Assembly (NCBI GenBank): GCA_018881555.1
Contig: JACAXG010000131.1
Coordinates: 186,001-250,000 of the forward strand
DNA: 64,000 nt
DNA from: Amblyornis subalaris
Taxonomy: Eukaryota; Chordata; Aves; Passeriformes; Ptilonorhynchidae
Direction of reading: 5' to 3'
The notes beneath the pieces were generated by a model that made no database searches, was not told the origin of the DNA, and was given only the letters and a program-made list of their open reading frames with translations. The translations under genes and the position numbers were made by a program. Every line of letters starts with the position of its first letter. Positions within the stretch are counted from its first letter, which is position 1. Positions 31,233 to 43,400 of the stretch are shown in pieces.

Positions 31233-34200
31233 AAACTTTATGTTGCATGTGAGTAGTTCAGATACTCGTATTTCATGCTTTCTTAAGGACATTTTCATTA
31301 TTTAATATTAAACAAGAAATATTTTGTGTATTTCCAATTTTATTCTCAATTTTATCCATGTGACGGAGATCCCTGTCATCATTTTTGGTCAGTAGTTGTT
31401 TTAATCTGTCATTTAACCTGTTGTTTACTGTGTTTTGATGCATCTTTATAAACTTGAGAGAAAAAAAAATAGAAGACTTTTCATGAAACCATAAAAGGGC
31501 TGGTTGAATATCAGTTGTTAAACTTTATTAGACCTGAAGCTTTTAGTGCCTATTGAATCCAAAGCATTGCTTGTGTATGGAAGCTATAAACAAAAAGGGC
31601 TCTTAACCTTGCTGTTTCTCAAATTGTGTGGAAGGGGATCCCTAAGGCTGCATGACAGGGTGATACAGAGGTCTGTGGTGTCTCTGCCTTCTCTGTTTCA
31701 GTTACCAGAGCCTCCACTGCAAACAGGCTTGAAACTGGGTTGCTGAGCTTTCCAAGGGTGCTTAGTTTCAGAGATAAACAAGGGTGCTGAAATGATGCCA
31801 GATTTTAAAGGCAAACAAAAATGTTTTGCTTGAAGCAGTTGGGCAAATGAAAGGTTGATGTTTCATAGGCTCTCAGGTATTCTAAGGGAGTTTCTGACCA
31901 TGGAGTTGGATACCAAAGTAAGTAAAGTTTTATAAAATTAACTGAAGACCAAAAATAAAGGGCTTTGAAACATTCAGATTGGAAATAATTAGGCCCTGCA
32001 GCAGGTAAAGCAGGTTTCCAAATGTCTGTTGACAATGACTCNTGGTATTTTTAACTAAAAGCTGTTGNTAACATTAGAATTGAGTGTCTTGTGCAAAGTA
32101 GTTTCCTAGTGTTTGTCTAGTTCCTAGTGCAGAAATATCTATCATGTGCAGAGTGAAATTTATGGCTGTGTTGGCTTTAAATATGCCTTTTATGCAGTCA
32201 GCAGCANAGGAAAACCTGGGTGAAGGTGAATCACCATTTCTACAGCAGGGTCCTGGATTCATGAGCCAGCCCTTCAAGACTGCAGAACCCAGGTCAGTGT
32301 TAGCTGAGCAACAAATGGATTTCTGGATGCCTGTTTCAAGGATGTGCTGACTCCTGTGTGAAATGTGTCATCAACGTCTTCTACCAAACCACTGTCTTCT
32401 GAAATGGTTCTTTGNTGTGTTTGTTTCCCTTACTACATCACAAATAGAATACAGATAAAGAAATAAAATGTGAGACAAAGATCCAGTCCTGATGCTGTTT
32501 AGTGCAAGATTGGCAATGGATAAAAGATTAGTGCTGATGAACCGTGAAGTGANGAGGTGCTGCTAACAACACGAGTAAAAGCTGAGGCTGGAAACGGTGC
32601 AAGAGTTTGTTTGCGGTTGATTTCCTCCAGGTCTTGAGTGCAACCAGGAGTGAAAACAAAGTGGTATGAGTGTATTGCATGACCATGACCAGTCTGTCTC
32701 CCAGAGCCCACAGTGTACTTTTGATAATGTCCTTGAACTACATGTTCCAAAGCTTCAGAAATTTTTGAGCTTTACGAAGGAAAAATGTTGTTGATTTTTT
32801 TTAAAACCAACATCCTGCATTTCCAGGAACATTCATGATTTTGCATCAAGTGCACCTAACTGCAGGTGAAGGGTCTGGTCCTAAGGGATGCCAAGATCCC
32901 TCAGTTTCTGAGGGATAGTAAACTTTGTTTATCATCATTCAGTTTCAGGTTCAGCTGTTTCCAAGAACTCTGAGTGTTTTGTTTAATGATTCGATTATTT
33001 TTTGTGTCTCTTCTGGCTGGAAAGAGACACTATAGAGCAAGCAACTGAAGGACCTCAATTTGTTTAGGTTATGAAGAAAGATTTACAGGCCCTTTGCTTA
33101 AAAGGTGCATGTATCGTCATGGAGAACAAATAAAACTGAAGGGCTCTTTTAACTAAAGCGCTAAAACCACAGCAATAACCAACTGGAAATGACCTGAGAA
33201 ATTCCAGTAGAAACAGGTTGCCCTTTCTAAATAGGTCTGTGGACCACTGAAGCTGCTCATGGCTCTGATGGGTGAGTTGAAGTTTACAGTATTTTGGAAT
33301 GTTTAGAAGACATTCAAGTTATTGCTTCAATAAAGGCCTACCCAGGTAAAAGTCTTGGGACTGGGTATTAGGTAGTGTAATGTGGTTTTTTGCTCTGATT
33401 ATTAATCTCTCAGAAGATGTGAGGTATGTTGTTTAGGGGTCTGACATTCTTGCTACTCTTCCTTCTTGCTACCCTTCTTTTCCATTCTGGAGGTGAGGGA
33501 TGACTGACTGTAGCAATGCAGGAATTTCTTTACAAGTAAATCTTCTGCTTGTCATTTTAAAATAAGTGCAAGGTGGAGGTGCTGATTTCTGTTNGGGTGA
33601 CAGGGTGAACAGCTAAAGTTTCAGTAGTACCTTCAGCAGTCTGAGTGTGCCAGGGCCCTTATCCTTCAGGTAAATCAAGTAGGTCTAAGAAAACAACTTA
33701 AATACCAATAAATGTGTGTTTGGGCTGCTGAACTAAGCCCTGTGTATCTCTGCAGAGTGAACCAGGCAGTTACCTAGGTTCCTAGCCTGAGTTTTGATGT
33801 CCATTTTTGGGCTTCTAAATGTGAGTTACAACCTTGCCATCTAAACAGACATATCTGTTGTAGGGAGCTCTGATGACTGNGTTTTGCAGTAACGAAGACC
33901 ATCTTCATCTCCTTTTGATATAATTGTTTCCATCTCTTTTTATCACATACTTTGAGCTGCTCATCGCTATCCACTGGACTGTAGGAAGAATCAGTGATTT
34001 GCTTATTCTCAATGCTGAACACTAACAAAACTGTAACTCGTGTCTTAGCTATGCTAACTGGAATTGTAATCATGTGGATTCTGGTATGCCTTGCTTTAAA
34101 AAAAGTAAGGTTAGAGTAAAAACAGAATTTCAGTCATAAAGTAAAGGTGTTAAGAACACACCAGAGTTTTGGCGACTGCTGGGCAGGGCTATTTTTTGCT

Positions 34201-36600
34201 TTAGTAAACTGCCTTATCTCAACCTACGAGTTGTTTTCCACCTTATTTCTCTCCCCTGTCCTGCTGGGAAGGGCACTGATAGAGTGGCTTGGTGGGCACT
34301 TGATGCCCAGCCCAGGTCAACCCACTACTGAAATGCACCTGATTTTCACCTGGGTAAATTCTTAAGTGTGGTCAAATTTCCTCTGAGGCTTTCTTTCACT
34401 CTGTCACAACACTGATGTTGGGATCTTGGAGCTGAATGATACATTTCTTTGCTCTTGGAGGGGGGCAGAGGAAAGAAGAACTTGGGTAACTCACAATAAA
34501 GAAACTCACATCAACTATATTTATTTATTTTAAAATAATACTCACGTTCTTACTCCTTGTTTTACTTGTGATATTTTAAACCCTCCAGCAGGTGCTGCTG
34601 CATCCTGCAAATGTTGTCTTCGTGGAGGAAAAAAAAACCAAACCGTGGACTGGACTACAACTGGACTTTGTTCTTTGTTTTGTGCCATGAATAATTCTGT
34701 GTTCGCTTTTCTTCCTCAAAGTATTTGCCAGCCGAGTTGCTAAGGAGGGAGTTTTTATGATCCCAGCAAGTTTCACCCTGTAAACACTCTGTAAGAAGGG
34801 GTTGAAGATCAGTGAGAGTTGCTGATCAAAGTCATGCTCAGAGCAAGTTGAACAGACACAGGCAGAAATACATTTGTCTTTCTACAAAATATGAAGAAAT
34901 CTAAGTGTTTTCTTAAAAGTGGAAAATAGCCATAAAAGAAATTGAACTTATGAAACTTTCTAGCTGTTTTATTGCTTTCCCCAACTTTCTTGAACTTTAG
35001 TAATTTAGGTTCATGATTTTAAATCGGTCTTATCATTAGCCTTGGTCTTGAATGCTAGTAGTTTGCAATACAGATTGCACAGCACACATTTCAGAATCTC
35101 TGATTTAGAATTTCCACGTGAAGAATTGTGGCTGAGTTACATACAGGAGATGTGCTCCATCCTGTTTGCTGATGGACCACTTGTGCCAGGAAGGAATTTG
35201 TGGGTAGGAAGAGTTGAAATTAGGCCTTGGTAATGGGTAACCTGTTCTTGAAGTCCTTGAGTTGCATCAGGCCAGAAATGCCCTCGTGAGATAAAAAATC
35301 TCATTGATCTCTGAACCTTACCTTCATCTTTTTACTGTACAATCGCTGGGATTAAACTTGTGACTTTAAACTTTTGGGATTATAGTTGTGACTATGATCC
35401 TGGCACTTTTCAGATTATCTAGGAGCCTTAGAAGGTGGATCTAAGTTTAATAAGATAAAATACTGGTTTGCATTTGATATTTAACTTTAATAGTACTCTA
35501 GACTGCTCAATATAAGAGTAATGGCAGTTAACTACAGTCATAAATCCCAGGCAGGCAGTACCTGCTATTCTACCCTGTGAAACAGCATGTGTACCCTTCT
35601 CGTTCTGTTTGGGATGGCTGGAATTACCATCTTTCTCTCTCACTTCTCTTCTTTATTTCTTTAAGAATTCCAACCTGGCTGTGGCAGTTACCTCTCAGGA
35701 AGTTACAAGGATGTGTCAGGAGGAAAACACTTTCATTTTCCTTTTGGCTCAACCCCAAAAGATTAAATATAATTAATTTATAAGAATTCTTGTAATAATC
35801 TATGTAATCCAGAAGCAGTAAATGTAGAGAAAAAAATTCTTTAGTCGATAAGGCCTGAAGTTCTCATGACTTTAATAAATTGGTAGCTTTGTAATAATTT
35901 GATAAATTTAGGTGTGGATCTTCCAGGAATTTCAGCTCTGTTGATTTTGGTTGCTCTGGAATGTGTACCTGTCTCTAGGAGGGCAGTTGATTTTATGCTA
36001 AAGCTGTCAGTATTCATCCACTTTAGATTCTGTTCAGTTTGGTGCGTCTCTCCATTCTTTAGCGAAAAGGAACTATATATACAAGGTGGCAAACTAGATT
36101 TCTACAGTGTATGTCTTGTGGCATGGAGATACTTAACCTAAATGTGATTATAATTAATTGATACATTATGTATATGTAATGACTGTTAATACTTATTCAG
36201 TGCTTTCTTTTCCTATATTCCAGGACAGCTCATGAGACCTTTTACAGTTTTGGCCCCAGTTTATAGATGAGAAGAGGAAAATGCTCAATGCGAAGGGTGT
36301 GGTCCCCAAAGTGAGTGAGTGGCAATGTTGGAAAGAGTTAAAATTCACAAGTTTATATATTTTTTTTATTTGTAGTTTTTTATAAATGATCATCAGTTGT
36401 TGATGATGTTGTAAGTAACCACTAAAATGTTGCAGATAATTGCTTGTATTGTTGAGGCAGTTCTTCCTTGCTTTTNCTTGAAGATTTTGTATGCTGAAAA
36501 AATGAGTAAAGTGGGTGAAGTCTGCATTTCTACTCTACAAAAATAAGATTTCCAGTGGAACAATTTTTGATTTCTTTTTAATGCAAGAATACTTATTTTT

Positions 36601-36944
36601 TACTGTAGCTTTCCAGTACTGATAGGTGCTTCAGCTGTTTTTCACTGTAGTTAGACAGGCAGCATCTGGAAGAACAACTGATTACAGCTCCTGAGATACG
36701 ATTCCCGGGAGTCAGATTGACAAAGGGGTTAAAAGTGAGACAGCCTTTTACTTCAGTGGAAGTGCAGTTGTTGATTCAAGGCTCTCAGTAAATGATTGTT
36801 GGAGATCTGCCATGTGTAGCTGAGCGTTCAGAAAGTACTCCACAGACTCTGCTTCCTCCTGAGGAGCCTTGTCTGTCAACGTCTCACCTTTATTGTAGTC
36901 TGTTGAGGTACCAGCAGGCAGGAAAAACTCACCAGCCAGCAGTC
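36601..36944 (+). promoter_or_regulatory. CLIC5: 5' region of the CLIC5B transcript (start site not resolved)
   Basis: AT-moderate DNA with no CpG island. A TATA-like ggttaaaag lies at 36728-36736. A polypyrimidine-type acceptor, 'gctgtttttcactgtag', ends near 36650, which would fit an upstream untranslated exon instead. I cannot tell which is right. Confidence 0.3.
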
Positions 36945-37433
36945 ATGGAAGATCCAGTCTTTATCGACATCAATCAAAATCTTAACAGCACCACTGTCTG
37001 TGAGGTTTCAGACTCTGAGGAAAATAAAGGGGGTGGTCTTTCTGATCATGTCCATGAAGATTCAGCATCCCCTTTTTCCATCACTAATATCCCAGAAAAC
37101 ACAGATGGTAGTCAAGAGAACTCAGAAGATAGCTCTGGTAATTCTGTGGCCTCTCAGCATGGAAGTGATGGAGATGATGATTCTTCATCACACCATGGTG
37201 CTGAAGAAGACCACCCACAGCAGCAGATGGATCTGATGAGCCCAGCTCTGGAAGACAAACACACAGAGGGCACGATGTTTGAGGACAACCTGCATTTTCC
37301 TCTGGATTTCCAGTTTCGTCAGAGACAGAGCACTTTTTCCAACTCTTCAACTTCCCTGAAGTTTCCCCTTAACAATAACTTTGCAGAAACTGACAACATT
37401 CAGGAAGATTTTGATATTTGGATTTTTGTAAAG
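36945..37433 (+). CDS. CLIC5: CLIC5B-type (p64-like) alternative first coding exon
   Basis: 163 codons from ATG 36945 (context gtcATGg) to AAG 37433, then donor GTAAGG. The peptide is acidic and Ser/Asp/Glu-rich, probably disordered, with a D/S cluster near 75-90, a His/Gln patch near 83-95 and the end [10 protein letters not shown]. The segment near 19-39 (CEVSDSEEN ... DHVHED) aligns by eye with the N-terminal part of mammalian CLIC5B/p64 as I remember it, which supports the isoform. The rest is highly divergent. The frame is open upstream to 36792, but the ATG at 36792 would add 51 residues of no family likeness, so I prefer 36945. No CpG island is visible upstream. Confidence 0.85.
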
Positions 37434-40400
37434 GTAAGGACTCGGGTGCTCCTAAGCGTACCATAGTTTTAAACTCCAAATCAGTGTGTNTGTCCTTCAA
37501 ATCATTAAAATACAGCTACCCACTGCTTTGTTCCCAACTCTCCTGCCTGTGTGCTGCAGGATTCAATTCCTTCACTTACCTCTTGCATCTTTAAGCAGAG
37601 AAAGAGGTGATTTGTGTTGTGTGGAGGTGCCTGGGATTTCTTCATTTCAAGTGGAAGTATGGTGCAAGTATTCTGATTGTTGCTGCAATTCATTTATTCT
37701 GTGAAATCTCCCTGCTGTTACAGCTAGACTGCTACTACTTGAATTTAGTTCAGCTAGTTCAGCTATCCCTGCATTTCACAATCTAGTAGCTGAGAGCTCA
37801 AAAGTGATAATTATTAATGCTATGAAGAAAACTGAATATATAATTTAAATAATGCTCGTTCCTGAAATAAGTATTTCTTTTATTTTTTTCAGTATTTAGA
37901 TTGATGTATTTCTGTGAAAATTTCAACATGTATTTTTCATTAATTTCCAGTTAGGTATAAATTACTGAGGGGGCTTTCATGTCTTTTTTAACACTATAAA
38001 GTATTGCTTAGGTTTCAAAACTGTAAACACCTGTGTTCTTGATTAAAAACTATGATTCCCTTCATGAAAGCACTTGTATTTAACTATTCTCAACATTTAT
38101 TAGGGCGAAACACAGTCCTAACAGTTCCTTCTTTTTAACTAAGTAAGAACTCAGTGTCCAAACTCGTTTCCCTTGAACAGGACAATACACCATGAGTATA
38201 ATACTCTGTTATTTCAAGAGAAGGCTCNTGAAGTTTGTCACTTTTTGACACAAATAATATAATCCGAATCTGTTGCTCAGTTCCACGGGGGCTTTGGAAG
38301 CAGGAGAAGTGATTTTGTCACCACACATAATGAGAAGCCTACGTTTTCAGCAATGTCATTATTTGGTTAAATGACTCCCTGAAGCAGCACCTGTCCTGTT
38401 TCTGTGACTGGGTCATGGTTCTTGCTAAAAATATGTTAATTATATGGTTAGAGTTGTAGCATTAGTTCTAGTTTATATTTCTGCATGTAGTCCTATGTAT
38501 GTGTTAAAAGTTGCAGCAATTAAATGAATTTCGTTTGTTTGCATGGTGTAAGCAACCTGAGAGCTGTGTTTTGGCTTTAAAATCATCTCTTTATATTCCT
38601 TATTCTTTCATGTTCCTTTCATTTCAAAATAACAATGTTTTCTTTTTCTATGGATAAAATAAGAAATGGGTGCAGATGCTCCCATTCAAGCAGAGTTGTT
38701 TGGGTTAATTTGAATTTCTGAAAAGTGAGAAGAGCGGCATTTTGAATAGAACTGTCATGGACAAGGTCTGAGGAAGTCCTTTTCCTTTCTTTTGTTGTGC
38801 AGAGTAGCTGATTATCCCATAAAGGTGCTTCTCAGCTAGTCTAGAGAGAAAGGCAGTCTGTGCTCTCTTCACGTGCCAAACATAAGTGCCTGGTGTCTTT
38901 GAGATGTCCTTGAGCCCCAAGATATCCCTACCTGGCTGAAGGGTTGAGACATGAGGGTCTCACGTGATCCATGCTGTGATCCCGATGGGCAGGGCACCAA
39001 TACTGCTGGCTGGGTGGCTGAACTGAACTCCTGTATCAGTGTTTTACTCCTTAAGTGATGATGTTTAATTTTTAGCTATTCACTTTTCATTCTTTCTGGT
39101 ATCAAGGCAATAAAGCAATAACTTTATGGAGTGCAGATCCAGCTTTGCTCTCTTTAATTATCTAGATAGCAAAAGTCAGCCTATAAAATGGAAGGTCATA
39201 GAATAATATATAACAAGAGTAGTGAAATACCTGAGGGCTGTCACTTCTTGGATGTGGAACCAATATCTCTTTTGTGTCAATAAATATTACTCATAGATAG
39301 TTCCCTTCTCATATGGTCTCTAGCCCACCTGAGGCCAGTGTTGCTCTGAAATTGGATTTGTCTGGGTTTGCACTTTTCTGCAGACACCAACAGTGACAGT
39401 AGGACTTTGTGCTGTGGGACAATAGTGGTCATGACAGTTCTGCCACTATTTATTCCCTCTTTTGTTTGTAGCACTAGTAAATCTCTGTGAGTGACTGGAA
39501 ACGTTGAGTGTCAGAGGACTGAACACCAGAGAAAGTGGGAAGATTAAATAATATCTAACTTGCAGTGCAGCTGGATGGATAATCTTTACAGTGGTCCATC
39601 CTGTGTTATTAGACACCAAGAAAATGTTTACATCACTTTAACTCATTTTTCACTGATTATCAGTACTTGGTAACTATATAATGTCAGTGGACTATTTCAC
39701 GATGTGCCATAAAGTAAAAAAGGAATTTCCTGTGCCTTTAACAGCAGAATGCAGCATGTACCAACTTGGATCTGTTTGTGTGAATCCAACATGTCCAGGC
39801 TTGTTACAGCCACCTTAATGCCCTTTCAATGACACTGTAATTTCTTCAAACAAAAGCCTTTGCAATTTGAACAGAAATATGACTGACACACAGGCCATGT
39901 TACTGAGTGCACAGGACAGCTTGACCTAATCACAGCTCCAAGGTCCAGCCTTCTCACTTGTACACTGTATTTTCCTGTTGAGCAGTATTTTTGTTCTGAA
40001 GGTTTAGATTTCTTTGAAAATTTTAGCTTTTTTGTTTTCCTGAAGTTTGGGTTGTTATTTAAAGTACAGTCCTTCAATTTTCTTTTCAGAAGAAAATTAT
40101 TGCCCTTCTGGTTTTTTGGTGACCTGAGACTGACTGCAGATTATACCCTCTCTGTACTCATTTGTGCCATAGGAACATGGTTCCCAAGAGAAAGAAGATA
40201 ATTCTTTACCCTAAGCAACAAACACCTTGTGTTAAGCAGAAATACCAATGTAATACTGTGGTTTAGCACTGTGAACCTGCACCTGTTGGATCACTGTACT
40301 GAGGTNACGGAGTTATGGATGCTGGAGGGCTCCTCCAGAAATCATCTGGTTCAACTCCTTACTCAGAGCAGGATCACCTACAGTGGGGCCGTGTTTGGTT

Positions 40401-43400
40401 TTCAATATTTCCGAAGATGAAGAATCCACAACTTCTCTGTGCAACCATTTTAATGTCCTACCCTCATGGTAAAATGATGTTTTAAATGGAATTTTGTGTA
40501 TCTCAATTTGTGCCTGTTGCCTCCTGTCCTTTTAGTGGACAGCAGTGCTTATTTTTAAGAATTAGAACCTAACCATTTAGCTGTTTCTGTTTCGGATTAT
40601 TGTATCCTTTAGTAAAATTTCATGAAGTCGGGAGCAGGAAAAGAAAGGACATTTCTGTTTTTCCCACAAGATGCTTCCCAGTCCTTCATTTGGAGTCCTG
40701 CACTTGGTTCACAGCAACCCCTGCATTGCTGCAGGCTGGGAGAAGAGTGGCTGGAAAGCTGGAGAAGGACCTGGGGTTGCTGGTCAACAGCAGCTGAACA
40801 TAAGCCAGGTGTGCCCAGGTGGCCAAGAAGGCCAATGGCACCTGGGCTGTACCAGCAATAGTGTGGCCAGCAGGACCAGGGCCGTGATTGTCCCCTGTGC
40901 TGGGCACTGGTGAGATTGCACCTCCAATCCAGGGTCCAGTTTTGGGCCCCTCATGACAAGAAAGACACTGAAGGGCTGGAGTGTGTTCAGAGAAAGGAAG
41001 GAGCTGGGGAAGGGTCTGGAGCACAAGTCTGGTGAGGAGCAGCTGAGGGAGCTGGCAGGGCTTAGCCTGGAGAAAAGGAGGCTCAGGGGGGACCTTCTTG
41101 CTCTCTGCAACTCCCTGACAGGAGGGTGGAGCCAGGTCGGGATCAGGCTCTGNTCCCAGGGAACAAGAGACAGGATGAGAGGAAATTGCTCAAATTGTGC
41201 CAGGGGAGGTTTAGATTGGATATCAGGAATTTTAATTTTTTTTATGGAAAGGGTTGTCAGGCATTGGAAAAGGCTGCTCAGGGAAGTGGAGTCAGCACCC
41301 CTGGAAGTGTTCCAAAAACATGTGGGTGTGGCACTTGAGGACATTGTTTAATGATGAACATAGTTGTGATGCTGGGTTGACAGTTGGACTTGATCTTAAA
41401 AGTCTTTTTCAACCTTAACAATTCTATGATTCTGTAGTTCTATGATTCCCCAGTCAGGAATGTCTCAGGGCTCTAACTTGGTGGCACAACCCTCTACTAG
41501 ATCCCTGCTGACTCCCCAAGCTGAGCTGAACTGCTGTGAACGACAGACCACGTTCCTCACAGGGACAGTGAGACTCATCATTGTATCACTCTGAAAATCA
41601 CCCTTCTTCCTATTGTGTTGGCTTTTCTCTTGTTTTATGGCACATACTGGTATCTGTTGAGAAAATTCTGTTTAGAAATGTGTATTAATGGTTCAGAATA
41701 TGAAGTTACAGGACAAAGCTAATTTTTAGCACCTATTATTTGAAGACAGCAGAACCACGTGGATGTCCAGTCATAAGTTAGTGGTTCAATGGGTGCTTTG
41801 CTGAGCAGAACTGAGCATTTCTTACTGCACTCATAATCTACGGAGGAAAACAGCTGTATTTACAATTTTGGGCTGTTAGATAATTGCAAGCATAAGTGGA
41901 TGTCTAGATACCTTCCAGCAATGCAAACCAGTTAGTCTTCTAATTGACTCCAATACAGCACAGAAGGCTGGTGTTAAGCCATATCTTCTCCACCAAGGTT
42001 TGCAGGTAGTAAGGTAAATTCAGACTGAAGCGAGGTGGCAGGTGTAACTCTCCACATGTACACAAAATTATAGTAGTTTGGCTTTTTATGACATTTTAGC
42101 TGTTAAAAATATTTTTAGTATTAAATCTAATGGAAGTAAGCAAATATTATTTTGGTCTTATGAATAAGCTTAGAAAAAGGTTGAATGATTCATAGTCCAT
42201 CCTTTAAATAGTGTTAACTGAGCAACCTGAGCAAGGAAAAGATCCAGGAACTATTTCAGAGTTTTCCAGTCTTGGCAGATTTACAGACCAAGATGCAGCA
42301 TGCTGGAGTTGACATGTGCACAGCAGGAAATGACTCATGAGGAGCCAATATCCTAACGTGATACCTGTTTTGATAATTAAAATGAAATTAATGGTTGTTT
42401 ATTCNGGCAAATAGTCATGATATAGCTTACAAGTACAATTAACTATAGAAATACAAGTCTGGAATATCAACTGATGTGTCCTCCTGCTCTCAGTCTTATC
42501 TAGACTATCCCTAACATATGCTTCTTTGGGAACATTCAGTGATGCCAATTCAGCATGTATAGCAATTAGTCTCTGTCAATGCTTGATTATTGTCCTGAGA
42601 CAAACATTTTCTTTTATTAAAATTCTGTTGTTCTGAGTTATGTTTTCTTTTTAATAGACAGATCCCTTATGTATGTAGAAGACAGAGACCACACTTCCTT
42701 CACTCTTTGCTTTCGTAAGCTGAACAAATTCAGTCCTTTCAGCTTGCCTTCGAGCTTGAGTCATCATTTCTAAATGCTGGTGTGGTTTGGTGTGTTGTGG
42801 TTTGGTTTTTGTTTGTTTTAGGGGTGTTTTGGCCTTTTCCAGCCTTTCTCCAGTTAATTTATGTAATTCTTAAGCTCCAGTTTTCAGGTACAGGTAGTGT
42901 AAATAGCAGTGCCAATAAAAAGTACNACAGCAAGTGCCTCTTTAATTCATCGTTTATCCAATTCTCTGTTCAGGACACTTTTTCTGCTGTATTTTAGCAT
43001 ATTTTTGGATCCTTTAACATTTTATATGGTTCACCTAGCCCTGGTGTTTTCCCAGTAAATGCTTCAGTAATGGTCTCAACCATTTGTTACTTGTCCATTT
43101 GCAAGCAGGTGTAATGCAGCAGCACTGCACAGTTTGCAGCTGCCATTTGACTTCTAGAGCATGNGGTTTCTCTTCCGTGAGAATTTAGGTTTTTCTTGGT
43201 GGTGTGATCAGACTCTGCTNACCCCTCACTGAAAACAGCATGCTTTTGGAGTCAGAGAACTGCTCTGACATAAATCCAGTGTGAAGGGCGCCATCACCAG
43301 TGCTTTTGCTCTACTAACTCAGAAAATAGGGATACATCTCTAACACCTCCACACTACTGTGGAGACTCAGCGTGGCTTTATGGCTCCCTCCTCCACCCTG

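Larger units (their letters stand above)
28771..36600. other. ENPP4-CLIC5 intergenic region
   Basis: Between the divergently arranged 5' ends of ENPP4 (-) and CLIC5 (+). It holds the 11-bp tandem repeat at 29101 and a CR1 copy at 30858-31232. Otherwise I see no repeat, RNA gene or exon. A + strand open frame at 29875-30216 (113 codons) has a hydrophobic start but no recognisable motif, and I do not call it a gene. Confidence 0.65.

Noticed and set aside
40784..41344. 186-codon - strand frame
   Set aside because: It is the antisense of a CR1 LINE.
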